Source of the DNA: CALBPI01 sp038521865
GTDB taxonomy: Bacteria > Pseudomonadota > Gammaproteobacteria > Steroidobacterales > Woeseiaceae
Assembly (NCBI GenBank): GCA_038521865.1
Contig: JBCBKO010000005.1
Span: 192,723 to 256,722, forward strand
Length of the DNA: 64,000 nt
Direction: 5' to 3'
The notes under the pieces were generated by a model. That model was not told the DNA's origin. It was given only the letters and a program-made list of their open reading frames with translations, and made no database searches. Made by a program: the position numbers and the translations under genes. Below, piece by piece: positions 51,562 to 60,571 of this stretch (positions within the stretch are counted from its first letter, which is position 1; each line of letters starts with the position of its first letter).

Positions 51562-51628
51562 GTACCCAACGTAATGGTGCGTCGTTCCTGATCGTCCCCC
51601 TATTCAGTGACGCACTAAACGGTGTTGC

Positions 51629-51663
51629 CTCGGATCGCACGTCATGACGATGTGCGATTCGAG
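51629..51663. repeat. Hairpin upstream of amidohydrolase 1
   Basis: CTCGGATCGCAC pairs with GTGCGATTCGAG (one G-T mismatch) around an 11-base loop, in the 127-bp gap before the first amidohydrolase. Terminator remnant or leader structure are both possible. Confidence 0.5.
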
Positions 51664-51688
51664 GTGACGAATTTCTTCGGAGTTCAGC

Positions 51689-53545
51689 ATGAACGATCGT
51701 CACACACGTTCGCCGTCGATAACGCGGCGTAGATTTCTCAGGGATACCACCGCTGTTGGTGCCGGGTTGACCGGGCTATTCAGCATGCCCGCGCACGCTG
51801 CGGACTCGGCACCTGAACTGATCCTGACCGACGGAGATTTCCTTACGCTTGACCCGACGCGCCCGCAAGCCGAAGCCGTTGCCATTCGGAACGGATTGAT
51901 TCAGGCAGTCGGCGATGTACGCGATGTCATGTCACTTCGTAATGGCAGCACCGAAGTCATCTCGCTTGATGGCAGAACGGTGATTCCGGGGTTGAACGAT
52001 AGTCACATGCACCCGACCCGCGCAGGTCGGTTCTACGCGATGGAGTTGCGCTGGGATGGTATTCCGAGCCTTGAGACTGCGTTGAATCGATTGCATCAGC
52101 AGGCACAAAGCACACCGGAAGGACATTGGGTGCGCGTGATTGGTGGCTGGTCGCCATACCAGTTCGCGGAGCGACGCATGCCAACACCCGCCGAGCTGAC
52201 AAAGGCCGCTCCCGACACTCCGGTGTATGTTCTGTTTCTCTACAGCCAGGGTTTTCTCAACGCCGCGGCGGTAAAGAAGCTTGGCATATCCCCGCAGACC
52301 AAGACGCCGTTTGGCACGGCTTATGAATTTACGGACGATGGCGGTGCCATCATCCACGCCAAACCGAACCCTGATTTGCTGTACGGCACCATCGGTGCGT
52401 TGCCGCCCATGTCCTCCGCAGATCAGGCGATCTCAACGCGCCACTTCTACCGCGAACTCAATCGGTTCGGGCTGACCAGTGTGATCGACGCTGGTGGCGG
52501 TGGCCATCACTTTCCCGAGGACTACGCGGGCTCGACAGCCCTTGCCGAGACCGGCGAACTGCCCGTACGAATTTCCAAGTATCTGTTCCCGCAAGCCAAG
52601 GGGCGGGAGCTGGAAGAGTTTCAGCGATGGACGCTCGACTTCGAGGTCAACGCGAATCGTGCCGAAGGCATCATGAACGCCTACATCATTCGTGGTGGCG
52701 GTGAGTTCCTTGCCTGGGCAGCGGGTGACTATGAGAACTTCCTCGATAACCGACCCGACATCACGACGCGCCCTGGCTGGCGATCGCAACTGATCGACGT
52801 TACGCGGCATTTGTTGGCGAACCGCTGGCCGCTCAGAATCCACGCAACTTATGACGAGTCGATCAACCACATCCTCGATGTGTTCGAAGAGGCTCATGGC
52901 CTAGAGGTTGCAGAAGGTCGTCTCGGGTTCGCCGGTATTCGTTGGGCCATCGACCATGGCGAGACCATGTTGCCACCTACGCTGCAACGTATCCGGGCGC
53001 TCGGTGGTGGTATGGCGATGCAGGCTCGGATGGCTTATGCCGGAGAATATTTTCTCGAGCGTTACGGTGAGGAAATGACACGTCGTGCACCGCCGTTGCG
53101 TGACGTCATCAATGCTGGCGTGCCTCTTGGGCTCGGTTCGGATTCGACACGCGTTGCCAGCTACAACCCCTGGAATACGCTCTATTGGGCGACGACCGGC
53201 AAGAGCATCGGTGGAACGCAACTACATGGCGAGGCGCAACAACTCACGCGGACCGAGGCGCTCCTCCACCACACAGTGGGGTCTGCCTGGTTCAGTCAGG
53301 AAGAAGTGCTCAAAGGTCGGATCAAGCCCGGACAGTTCGCTGATCTGGCGGTACTGAATGCGCCGTACCTCAAGGTCGACGATGAGGAGATTCGTCAGAT
53401 CGAGAGCGACTTGACCATCATGAACGGTGCGATCGTTCACGGTTCGGATCGCTTTGCCGCGCTGGCACCAGCGCTACCCGATATTCAACCTGCTTGGTCG
53501 CCCGTCGCGGCCTTCGGCGGTTTCTACTCATCCGATGAGGCATGA
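51689..53545 (+). CDS. YtcJ-like amidohydrolase 1, Tat-exported
   Basis: This 618-residue protein starts with a twin-arginine signal (ITRRRFLRDTTAVGAGLTG) and follows the YtcJ/NfdA pattern: VIPGLNDSHMHPTRAGRFYA (first metal pair), GLTSVIDAGGGGHHFPEDYA, PLRIHATYDESINHILDVFE and VPLGLGSDSTRVASYNPW. NfdA of Arthrobacter is an N-substituted formamide deformylase of similar length. A tandem paralogue overlaps in the next frame. Substrate is unknown. Confidence 0.9.
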   Translation: MNDRHTRSPSITRRRFLRDTTAVGAGLTGLFSMPAHAADSAPELILTDGDFLTLDPTRPQAEAVAIRNGLIQAVGDVRDVMSLRNGSTEVISLDGRTVIPGLNDSHMHPTRAGRFYAMELRWDGIPSLETALNRLHQQAQSTPEGHWVRVIGGWSPYQFAERRMPTPAELTKAAPDTPVYVLFLYSQGFLNAAAVKKLGISPQTKTPFGTAYEFTDDGGAIIHAKPNPDLLYGTIGALPPMSSADQAISTRHFYRELNRFGLTSVIDAGGGGHHFPEDYAGSTALAETGELPVRISKYLFPQAKGRELEEFQRWTLDFEVNANRAEGIMNAYIIRGGGEFLAWAAGDYENFLDNRPDITTRPGWRSQLIDVTRHLLANRWPLRIHATYDESINHILDVFEEAHGLEVAEGRLGFAGIRWAIDHGETMLPPTLQRIRALGGGMAMQARMAYAGEYFLERYGEEMTRRAPPLRDVINAGVPLGLGSDSTRVASYNPWNTLYWATTGKSIGGTQLHGEAQQLTRTEALLHHTVGSAWFSQEEVLKGRIKPGQFADLAVLNAPYLKVDDEEIRQIESDLTIMNGAIVHGSDRFAALAPALPDIQPAWSPVAAFGGFYSSDEA

Positions 53546-53546
53546 C

Positions 53547-55385
53547 ATGACCGACTTGATTCTCCACAACGGCAAGATCACGACGCTCGACCCGGCACAA
53601 CCCGAGGTACAGGCGATGTTGATACGCAATGGACGCGTGGCAAGCATCGGCAGCGACAGCGAAGTGTTGGCCGATGCCGCCAACGAGGCGCAACGAATCG
53701 ACCTCAAGGGCCGAAGGGTCATCCCGGGGTTGAATGACAGTCACACACACCTCATTCGCGGCGGATTATCGTTCAACATGGAGTTGCGGTGGGAGGGTGT
53801 GCCGTCATTGTCGGACGCGCTCGATATGCTGCGCGAGCAGGCCATTCGCACACCGGCGCCGCAGTGGGTCCGTGTGATTGGCGGTTGGTCCGAGTTCCAG
53901 TTTGTCGAACAGCGTATGCCGACGCTCGACGAGATCAACGCCGCCGCACCTGATACGCCGGTATTCATTCTGCATCTTTATGGGCGAGCATTACTGAATC
54001 GCGCCGCGCTCAACGCGCTGGGCTTTGATGCCAATACACCGAACCCGCCGGGCGGCGAGATCGAACGTGATGCCAAAGGTAATCCCACTGGCTTGTTGCT
54101 GGCGCGTCCGTCGGCACTGATTCTCTACTCAACGCTCGGACAGGCACCGAGACTGCCGCTACAGGATCAGATCAATTCAACGCGGCACTATATGCGGGAA
54201 ATGAATCGGCTCGGCATCACAAGCGTGATCGATGCTGGCGGCGGCGGGCAAAACTACCCGGAAGACTATGAGGTGATTCAACACCTGCATGACGAGGGTG
54301 AGATGACCGTTCGGGTGGCTTATAACCTGTTTGCTCAGAAGCCCGGCAGTGAGCTTTCCGACTACGAGCACTGGGTCTCCATCACGGAACCTGGCGCCGG
54401 TGACGGTATGCTCAGAATGAATGGCGCGGGTGAGAACCTCGTTTGGTCGGCTGCCGATTTCGAGAACTTTCTGGAACCACGTCCGGATCTTGCACCCGTA
54501 CTCGAGAAGGAGTTGGAGTCGGTCGTCGAGTTGCTCGCAGAAAACGAATGGCCGTTTCGTATCCATGCGACCTACGATGAATCGATCGATCGGTTTCTTT
54601 CCGTGTTTGAACGCGTCAATGGCAGATCGCCTTTCAAGACACGTTTCATCATTGACCACGCAGAGACAGTGAGTGAGCGAAACATCGATCGCATCAACGC
54701 ACTGGGTGGCGGAATTGCTGTGCAACACCGGATGGCATTTCAGGGTAAGTACTTTATTGATCGATATGGTCCGGGTTCTACAGAGTCGACACCGCCACTG
54801 AAGGAAATGTTGAGAAGTGGTGTGCCCGTAGGTGCTGGCACCGATGCGACGCGTGTTGCGAGCTACGACCCGTGGGTTGCGCTGTATTGGCTGGTTACCG
54901 GGAAAACGCTGGGGGGTATGCAACTGTACTCCGAAGGGCTTGACCGTTTGACAGCATTGCGACTCTGGACAAAGGGCTCTGCGTGGTTCTCCGGAGAGCA
55001 TGATGTCAAAGGTAGTCTGAGCGCAGGACAGTATGCTGACCTGGCCGTGCTTTCCGATGACTTTTTCGCAATCGAGCCGGAGGACATCCGCCAGATAACC
55101 TCAGTGATGACTATCGTCGATGGGCGGATCGTCTACGCCTCGGATGACTACTCCAACTTGTCTCCGCCGTTGCCACCCGCCTCGCCAAGCTGGTCGCCGG
55201 TGGCGCATTACCATGGTGCACATCGCGGTCCGGCGGCGATGCACGCTTGTCACGGTCATGACCATGAGCACCATCATTGCGGTTTGCACGGCAGCGATCG
55301 AACGATCGCCTGGTCACAACCTGTGCCTACCGATGACCCCCACGCATTCTGGGGCGCACTCGGCTGCTCCTGTTTCGCTTTCTGA
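53547..55385 (+). CDS. YtcJ-like amidohydrolase 2 with His/Cys-rich tail
   Basis: This 612-residue paralogue of the preceding gene keeps VIPGLNDSHTHLIRGGLSFN, ITSVIDAGGGGQNYPEDYEV, PFRIHATYDESIDRFLSVFE and VPVGAGTDATRVASYDPW but has no signal peptide. It ends with a tail (residues about 553-612) dense in His and Cys (ACHGHDHEHHHCGLHG), a probable metal-binding or metal-delivery segment. The ATG at 53547 follows the previous stop by 1 bp; ATG 53535 is possible. It couples to the MFS gene (TGATG). Confidence 0.9.
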   Translation: MTDLILHNGKITTLDPAQPEVQAMLIRNGRVASIGSDSEVLADAANEAQRIDLKGRRVIPGLNDSHTHLIRGGLSFNMELRWEGVPSLSDALDMLREQAIRTPAPQWVRVIGGWSEFQFVEQRMPTLDEINAAAPDTPVFILHLYGRALLNRAALNALGFDANTPNPPGGEIERDAKGNPTGLLLARPSALILYSTLGQAPRLPLQDQINSTRHYMREMNRLGITSVIDAGGGGQNYPEDYEVIQHLHDEGEMTVRVAYNLFAQKPGSELSDYEHWVSITEPGAGDGMLRMNGAGENLVWSAADFENFLEPRPDLAPVLEKELESVVELLAENEWPFRIHATYDESIDRFLSVFERVNGRSPFKTRFIIDHAETVSERNIDRINALGGGIAVQHRMAFQGKYFIDRYGPGSTESTPPLKEMLRSGVPVGAGTDATRVASYDPWVALYWLVTGKTLGGMQLYSEGLDRLTALRLWTKGSAWFSGEHDVKGSLSAGQYADLAVLSDDFFAIEPEDIRQITSVMTIVDGRIVYASDDYSNLSPPLPPASPSWSPVAHYHGAHRGPAAMHACHGHDHEHHHCGLHGSDRTIAWSQPVPTDDPHAFWGALGCSCFAF

Positions 55386-56986
55386 TGAGCGGCGCGGCGA
55401 GCACATCTGCCTGGGCGCCATTCCGCCACAGCGCGTTTGCGCTGCTTTGGACCGCAACCCTCGTCAGCAATATCGGCACATGGATGCACGATGTGGGCGC
55501 AGGGTGGTTGATGACCACGCTCAACCCCCGGCCGGAGGTTGTCACTCTCGTGCAGGCGGCGACGACCCTACCGATCTTTCTGTTTGCACTGTTTGCCGGA
55601 ACACTCGCTGATCGCATCGACAAGCGAAAATTGCTCGTCACCGTCAATCTGTTGCTGGTCGCGGTCATAGGATCACTTGCCGCGTTGGTTGCCCTCGAGC
55701 GCGTGACGCCCGTGCTGTTGATCGTATATACATTCGTGATCGGTACAGGCGCGGCATTCATGGGGCCGGCGTGGCAGTCGATCGTGCCGGAGCTCGTACC
55801 ACGGGACGTACTTAAACCCGCCATCGCCTTGAACTCCATGGGTCTGAATATCAGTCGGGCAATCGGTCCTGCAGTCGCAGGATTCCTGATAACGACCGTT
55901 GGTTTGGCTGCACCTTTCGCGTTGAATGCGGTGAGTCATGTATTGATTGTCGTTGCGCTCTTGATGTGGCGAAGACCCGCGGTCAAGCACGCCGCGTTGC
56001 CGCCCGAACCACTAGGCGCTGCGATGATGACGGGCCTTCGTCATGCTGCTCACAATGCGCCTTTGAAGGCGACGCTGATCCGTGCCGTAGGCTTTTTCGT
56101 ATTCGCCAGCGCCTATTGGTCGCTCTTGCCATTGGTCGCACGTGCCACTCCAGGCGGAGGTGCACAACTGTATGGGGTGTTGCTCGCAGCGATTGGTGCC
56201 GGTGCAGTATTCGGTGCGCTGATGTTACCCAAAGTCAGGAATCGGCTGGACACCAATCTCGTCGCAGCGATGGGTGTTGTTGTGACCGCATCTGCCATGC
56301 TGCTCCTCGCGTTGATCTCCCAGCTCCAAATGGCGGTTGGTGCCGCCTTCCTCGGTGGATTGGGTTGGATTGCGGTCCTGACCAGCCTGAACATCTCGGC
56401 ACAAACCGCGCTCCCAAACTGGGTCCGCGCGCGTGGCCTTGCTGTGTTCATGATGGTGTTCTTCGGGTCGATGGCGATCGGCTCGACGCTGTGGGGTCAG
56501 GTCGCGGGTGCGACTTCCGTGGACCTCGCGTTGATCGTCTCAGCTATTGGTGCGTTGTTGGCGATTCCTCTGACTTGGTCTGCAAAGCTGGGTCAGGGTG
56601 AACAGCTCGACCTCAGTCCTTCGTCATACTGGCCGGCGCCGGCGGTTTCCCGGGACATCTCGCAGGCCGAAGATCGCGGGCCGGTGATGATCACCATCGA
56701 GTATTCGATCAGTGCGTCGAGATCGCATGAATTTATCGCCGCCATTCACGAGCTTTCGGGCGAACGTTATCGAGACGGTGCTTACGACTGGGGTGTTTAC
56801 CAGGATGTGGAGCACCCCGAACAGTGGGTTGAGTGGTTTCTCGTCTCGAGCTGGAATGAGCACCTGCGTCAGCATGATCGTGTAACCGTTCATGACCAGG
56901 AGCTTCAGAGTGCGGTACGAGCGCTCCACGAGGCCCCGGAGCCACCGGTGGTGAGACATTTCTTGGCGCCAAAGCGGACCGCGTAA
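55385..56986 (+). CDS. MFS_3 family exporter with C-terminal ABM-like domain
   Basis: This 533-residue protein has 10-12 membrane helices of the MFS_3/EntS type (FALLWTATLVSNIGTWMHDV, GAGWLMTTLNPRPEVVTLVQ, LFAGTLADRIDKRKLLVTVN) and a C-terminal soluble domain of about 100 residues (GPVMITIEYSISASRSHEFI, WFLVSSWNEHLRQHDRVTVH) resembling a monooxygenase-like alpha-beta barrel, as known in this family. It probably exports a product or toxic intermediate of the amidohydrolase locus. It overlaps the previous stop by 1 bp. Confidence 0.9.
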   Translation: MSGAASTSAWAPFRHSAFALLWTATLVSNIGTWMHDVGAGWLMTTLNPRPEVVTLVQAATTLPIFLFALFAGTLADRIDKRKLLVTVNLLLVAVIGSLAALVALERVTPVLLIVYTFVIGTGAAFMGPAWQSIVPELVPRDVLKPAIALNSMGLNISRAIGPAVAGFLITTVGLAAPFALNAVSHVLIVVALLMWRRPAVKHAALPPEPLGAAMMTGLRHAAHNAPLKATLIRAVGFFVFASAYWSLLPLVARATPGGGAQLYGVLLAAIGAGAVFGALMLPKVRNRLDTNLVAAMGVVVTASAMLLLALISQLQMAVGAAFLGGLGWIAVLTSLNISAQTALPNWVRARGLAVFMMVFFGSMAIGSTLWGQVAGATSVDLALIVSAIGALLAIPLTWSAKLGQGEQLDLSPSSYWPAPAVSRDISQAEDRGPVMITIEYSISASRSHEFIAAIHELSGERYRDGAYDWGVYQDVEHPEQWVEWFLVSSWNEHLRQHDRVTVHDQELQSAVRALHEAPEPPVVRHFLAPKRTA

Positions 56987-57001
56987 CCCGGAGTTAGACC
57001 G

Positions 57002-57229
57002 ATGAATATCAAAACAGCACTCGGATTTGTTCTTGCATTTGCGATCGGTGCCGTATGCCGTCTTTCTGCCATCCCGGTACCTGCGCCTCCGGTTCTGATC
57101 GGTGCGTTGCTGGTGGTTGCCATGACGTTGGGCTATACACTCACAGATCGGCTCGCATCTCACCGTGAAGCTACGCGTCGACAGCAATGTGGAGGGCCGA
57201 CCGGGTCAACCAAAGGGGCGAGCTCATGA
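57002..57229 (+). CDS. XapX domain membrane protein 1
   Basis: This 75-residue protein has two hydrophobic segments and the XapX (DUF1427) pattern FVLAFAIGAVCRLSAIPVPA, PPVLIGALLVVAMTLGYTL. XapX proteins are of unknown function and are often encoded beside amidohydrolases. It ends in a charged tail and overlaps XapX 2 by 4 bp (ATGA). Confidence 0.85.
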   Translation: MNIKTALGFVLAFAIGAVCRLSAIPVPAPPVLIGALLVVAMTLGYTLTDRLASHREATRRQQCGGPTGSTKGASS

Positions 57230-57387
57230 CTGCCGCACTTGGGCTAGTTCTCGGGCTGACCATTGGCGCAGCCTGCCGTTGGTTCGATCTCCCCCTGCCA
57301 GCACCACCCCGACTGACAGGCGCTTTGCTCGTTGTGTGTATGACCCTGGGGTTTATCGTAACCGGCGAATTGATCGGTACAGGTTAG
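57226..57387 (+). CDS. XapX domain membrane protein 2
   Basis: This 53-residue protein repeats the pattern: LGLVLGLTIGAACRWFDLPL, PAPPRLTGALLVVCMTLGFI. It is a tandem paralogue of XapX 1 and overlaps its stop (ATGA), so both are made together. Two copies suggest a hetero-oligomer. The ATG at 57226 was chosen over 57187, which would overlap XapX 1 by 43 bp. Confidence 0.85.
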   Translation: MTAALGLVLGLTIGAACRWFDLPLPAPPRLTGALLVVCMTLGFIVTGELIGTG

Positions 57388-57397
57388 AATAAGAATC

Positions 57398-58090
57398 ATG
57401 ATGTCTCATGAGATGAACGGTGATCTCTCTGCTCGTGTGTCCATGCACACTCGAGACATGGAATGGGCGGCCAGCCCGAGTGGCACGGTGTGGCGCAAGC
57501 GATTGCATTTGGTCGGGCCACTTGAAGCAGGCCAGGTGACGTCGGTCGTGCGCTATGAGCCTGGCTCCAGCTTTCCGGAGCACGATCACCCGGAGGGCGA
57601 AGAGATTCTCGTGCTTGAAGGGGTGTTTTCCGATCATCAGGGAGACTGGCCGGCGGGCACCTACTTGCTCAACCCCGAGGGATTTCGCCATGCGCCTTCC
57701 TCCGAGCCGGGCTGTGTACTACTGGTCAAGTTGCGCCAGTACTCTGGTGAGGGGCGTGCACACCATGCGATTCCTGTTGCCGAGCTTGAGTGGCGGTCAG
57801 TGGCGCCGGGTGTCGAACAGAAACTGCTCTATTCCGATCCGAATTTTCCCGACGAAACGGTTATCGAGCGATGGCGGCCCAACACAGAACCCGTGACGCG
57901 CAAATTAATCGATGGCGCAGAGGTGTTCGTACTGAAGGGCAGTTTTACTGAGTCCGGTGAGCGATTCGATACCGGTAGCTGGCTGCGAATCCCCCCGGGC
58001 GGTGATTTTTCGCCCGTTACCAGCGAAGGCTTCGAAGCGTATGTAAAGATGGGCGGGGTCAGTCACCTGCGCTCTGTAGAGACTCCCTAG
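57398..58090 (+). CDS. ChrR-like bicupin protein
   Basis: This 230-residue protein has two cupin repeats: the first with SFPEHDHPEGEEILVLEGVF, YLLNPEGFRHAPSSEPGC, and the second more degenerate (DGAEVFVLKGSFTESGERF, SWLRIPPGGDFSP). It resembles the cupin part of ChrR anti-sigma factors but lacks the N-terminal zinc-binding domain, so it is more likely an enzyme or sensor. Its 3' end overlaps the convergent deacetylase gene by 32 bp. Confidence 0.85.
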   Translation: MMSHEMNGDLSARVSMHTRDMEWAASPSGTVWRKRLHLVGPLEAGQVTSVVRYEPGSSFPEHDHPEGEEILVLEGVFSDHQGDWPAGTYLLNPEGFRHAPSSEPGCVLLVKLRQYSGEGRAHHAIPVAELEWRSVAPGVEQKLLYSDPNFPDETVIERWRPNTEPVTRKLIDGAEVFVLKGSFTESGERFDTGSWLRIPPGGDFSPVTSEGFEAYVKMGGVSHLRSVETP

Positions 58091-59870
58091 CGAGGTCGAT
58101 GATGGCAGCGTCGACCCAAAAGATTTCCTGATTGCTTGTATAGAACAGGAATCGACCATCCCGGGTTACAAATGGGCAAAATTCGATACCTTCGGTATTG
58201 ATGCGCTCACCGAGAGATACACCTCGAGACCAGGTGCCATCCGCTTGACGGAACGTTACGTAAAGGTCGCGCGCCTGCCCTTTGATTCGCGTTGATCCAA
58301 AAATAATGTAGCTGCCATCCGGCGCAATAAAAGGGTCTGCTTCATAGGCTTTGGTGTTGGCGCGCCCGGGGAGTATTTGGATATCCGCGCTGTCGGGTGT
58401 TTGGATAAATATGTCGAAATCGGAGTCAGAGCTGCCGCTCCGATTACTGGCGAAGACCATTTCCCCGATATCACTGAACGACACGTAGTACTCGTTGAAC
58501 TCGGAATTGATCTCATCAGATAGCGCTTGCGGCTCACTCCATTGGCGCCCTTGTCGTGTGACGAAATACAGATCGTAGTTCGGATTCTCCGGGTCACTGC
58601 TGGCACGAGTGGAGATAAAGTACAGGCGCGTACCATCGCGACTCAGGAACGGATCTGCGAACGAATGCTGCGGATCAGACAAGATGCGCGTCGGTGTTTC
58701 CCAACCGTCTCGCGTGTTGCGTGTTGTGAAAATTTCTCCTCGACCCTCGTTGGCCACCGCGAAAAACATCTCTCGCCCATCCGGTGAGAACACCGAGCCA
58801 TATTCATAGCGATCAGCCAGAGAGATGACACCGGGCGCAAATACCTTCGGTGTTACCCCGGGTGGTGTTTGTCCCAAATAGGCTCCGGACGCGAGTCCGA
58901 CCAGACCTTTGCTGACCAACAACGCACGCAGCGCCGCTTCGCTTTCCATTGGATGAATGAGCGCGGTGTAGGGTCGTCCGCGCTCAGATGCGATGGCAGC
59001 GACGCGCCCTTGGCCAAGAAGCATCGTGTCGGGTTCGACCTCTGCAATCGAATCCTCATAGGCTTGCTGCGCGGTGATGGTCTCCCACCCTGATGCGTGC
59101 AGTGCGTCGATCAGATCATCGACGAACAATGCGGCCAGTTCGTTCTCATGCAACAGCAGTACGTGCGCTGGGGATCTGCCGAGAGTATCGACAGCGATTT
59201 GGTCGTAGAACTCGATAGCGCCCAGCAGCACTTCCACATAAAGCTCACGCCACGCATCCAGTTCGACGGGTCGATTCCCCTTAACGGCCTCGCTGAATAA
59301 TGCCTGTAGATACCAGTCATAGTTATCGATGGTGACATAGCCGGCCCGCATCCCCATGTCGTTGAGTCCGGCACGAATGGCATCGCGCTTTGCGCTTGTG
59401 TTGCCCTCGTGCAGGTATGGGAATCGATAGAAGCGCTCATACCCCGAATACGCCGCCAGTGTCGCTTCCGCGGTTTGAATATCCGCCAGAAAAACCTCAG
59501 CTTCGGTGCGGTTGGCCGAAGCGTGCGAATGCGAATGGTTGGCGATGCTGTGGCCCGCCTCGAGGTACTGCTCGAGTCGATTCGAACCCTCCGCTCCTTG
59601 CCTCTCGAGATTACTCGTCGTTGCGAAAAACATGGCTTTTGTGTCGGAGCTTGCCAGCGCATCAATGAGCATTGTGGTGCGCTGTTCTTCGCTCATCAGG
59701 GCACCGGACGGGCGGGGCGCATCGTCGAAAGTGATTGCGATCTGACGCTTCGCACTCGCTTCCTGAGCTTGTGCGGGTGTTGTTAAAACCAACCCGATAG
59801 CTATCAACGAAGAAAAGCCAAGCACATGTGAACGTCGTATCAATGACATCGGATTTTGAAGAATGCTCAT
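58059..59870 (-). CDS. Polysaccharide-deacetylase/PD40-propeller fusion protein
   Basis: This 603-residue protein has a signal peptide (SSLIAIGLVLTTPAQA), an N-terminal NodB-type deacetylase domain (residues 45-310) with AITFDDAPRP (Asp49, Asp50) and GHSIANHSHSHAS (His112, His116), and a C-terminal TolB-like propeller (RYEYGSVFSPDGREMFFAVA, PFLSRDGTRLYFISTRASSD, DPFIAPDGSYIIFGSTRIKG). The ATG at 59870 forms ATGA with the end of the DUF4386 gene. The propeller may present the deacetylase to a surface polymer. The fusion is unusual. Confidence 0.88.
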   Translation of the reverse strand: MSILQNPMSLIRRSHVLGFSSLIAIGLVLTTPAQAQEASAKRQIAITFDDAPRPSGALMSEEQRTTMLIDALASSDTKAMFFATTSNLERQGAEGSNRLEQYLEAGHSIANHSHSHASANRTEAEVFLADIQTAEATLAAYSGYERFYRFPYLHEGNTSAKRDAIRAGLNDMGMRAGYVTIDNYDWYLQALFSEAVKGNRPVELDAWRELYVEVLLGAIEFYDQIAVDTLGRSPAHVLLLHENELAALFVDDLIDALHASGWETITAQQAYEDSIAEVEPDTMLLGQGRVAAIASERGRPYTALIHPMESEAALRALLVSKGLVGLASGAYLGQTPPGVTPKVFAPGVISLADRYEYGSVFSPDGREMFFAVANEGRGEIFTTRNTRDGWETPTRILSDPQHSFADPFLSRDGTRLYFISTRASSDPENPNYDLYFVTRQGRQWSEPQALSDEINSEFNEYYVSFSDIGEMVFASNRSGSSDSDFDIFIQTPDSADIQILPGRANTKAYEADPFIAPDGSYIIFGSTRIKGQARDLYVTFRQADGTWSRGVSLGERINTEGIEFCPFVTRDGRFLFYTSNQEIFWVDAAIIDLARESLQSAGD

Positions 59871-60571
59871 GGCGAAACCCGGATGCCGCGAATGGTGAGG
59901 TAGAGGCTCAATGAGACCAGTGCGATCAGATTGCAGAGGATGAAGGCCATCGTCACAGAGTTGTTTGCAAGGACTCCTATGAAGTCCCGTGCAACGACAG
60001 TCGTGGCGACGAACAGCGAAGCAAAGACACCCCATCCCGCCAGTGTCGTTGGCACGAGACGACTCGTCAGGAGCAAAAAGAACACGCCAGCTTTACCAAG
60101 CGAGCCGATGATAACGCCCATGTGGAACGTCGTGTACTCGCCTGTGATCAGCGTCTTGATTGAGTTTAGTCGGACTTCGGTCGCCAGCAAGTCGGTATTC
60201 GGTACGCTAAGTAGCTCAGCGATCGTCAATGCGGCCATACCGCCGATTAGAGAACACAATGCAGCGGCGATACCACTGATTGCACTGACCGACGCAAGCA
60301 CCGCACCATGCGCAAACAAGACTCGCAGGATCGCAATCGAGAACGTGACCTCGAGGAGGAATGTCAGAATTGCAAGGTAGGCCTTGGCGCGCAGCCGTTG
60401 CTCCGCGTCGAGCATGTTGATGGCGACCGCCTCTACGTCGGCTGACAGGTTGATATCGATGCCGGCGGTGACAAATATCACCGTCACGACACCTACGACA
60501 ATACTCAACAACAATGCGGCGCCCGCAACTCTCGCTGCCTGTGATTGAATCACTGGTGCTTCACTACTCAT
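59867..60571 (-). CDS. DUF4386 membrane protein
   Basis: This 234-residue protein has six hydrophobic segments, including VAGAALLLSIVVGVVTVIFV, SGIAAALCSLIGGMAALTIA, SLGKAGVFFLLLTSRLVPTT and FILCNLIALVSLSLYLTIRG, as in DUF4386. Function is unknown. The ATG at 60571 overlaps the end of the serine hydrolase gene by 8 bp. It sits between two secreted enzymes in one operon. Confidence 0.82.
   Translation of the reverse strand: MSSEAPVIQSQAARVAGAALLLSIVVGVVTVIFVTAGIDINLSADVEAVAINMLDAEQRLRAKAYLAILTFLLEVTFSIAILRVLFAHGAVLASVSAISGIAAALCSLIGGMAALTIAELLSVPNTDLLATEVRLNSIKTLITGEYTTFHMGVIIGSLGKAGVFFLLLTSRLVPTTLAGWGVFASLFVATTVVARDFIGVLANNSVTMAFILCNLIALVSLSLYLTIRGIRVSP

Noticed and set aside
54177..55001. 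Long minus-strand reading frame inside the second amidohydrolase
   Set aside because: It is a shadow of a well-supported gene with metal-site motifs, and has no ribosome binding site or recognisable domains.
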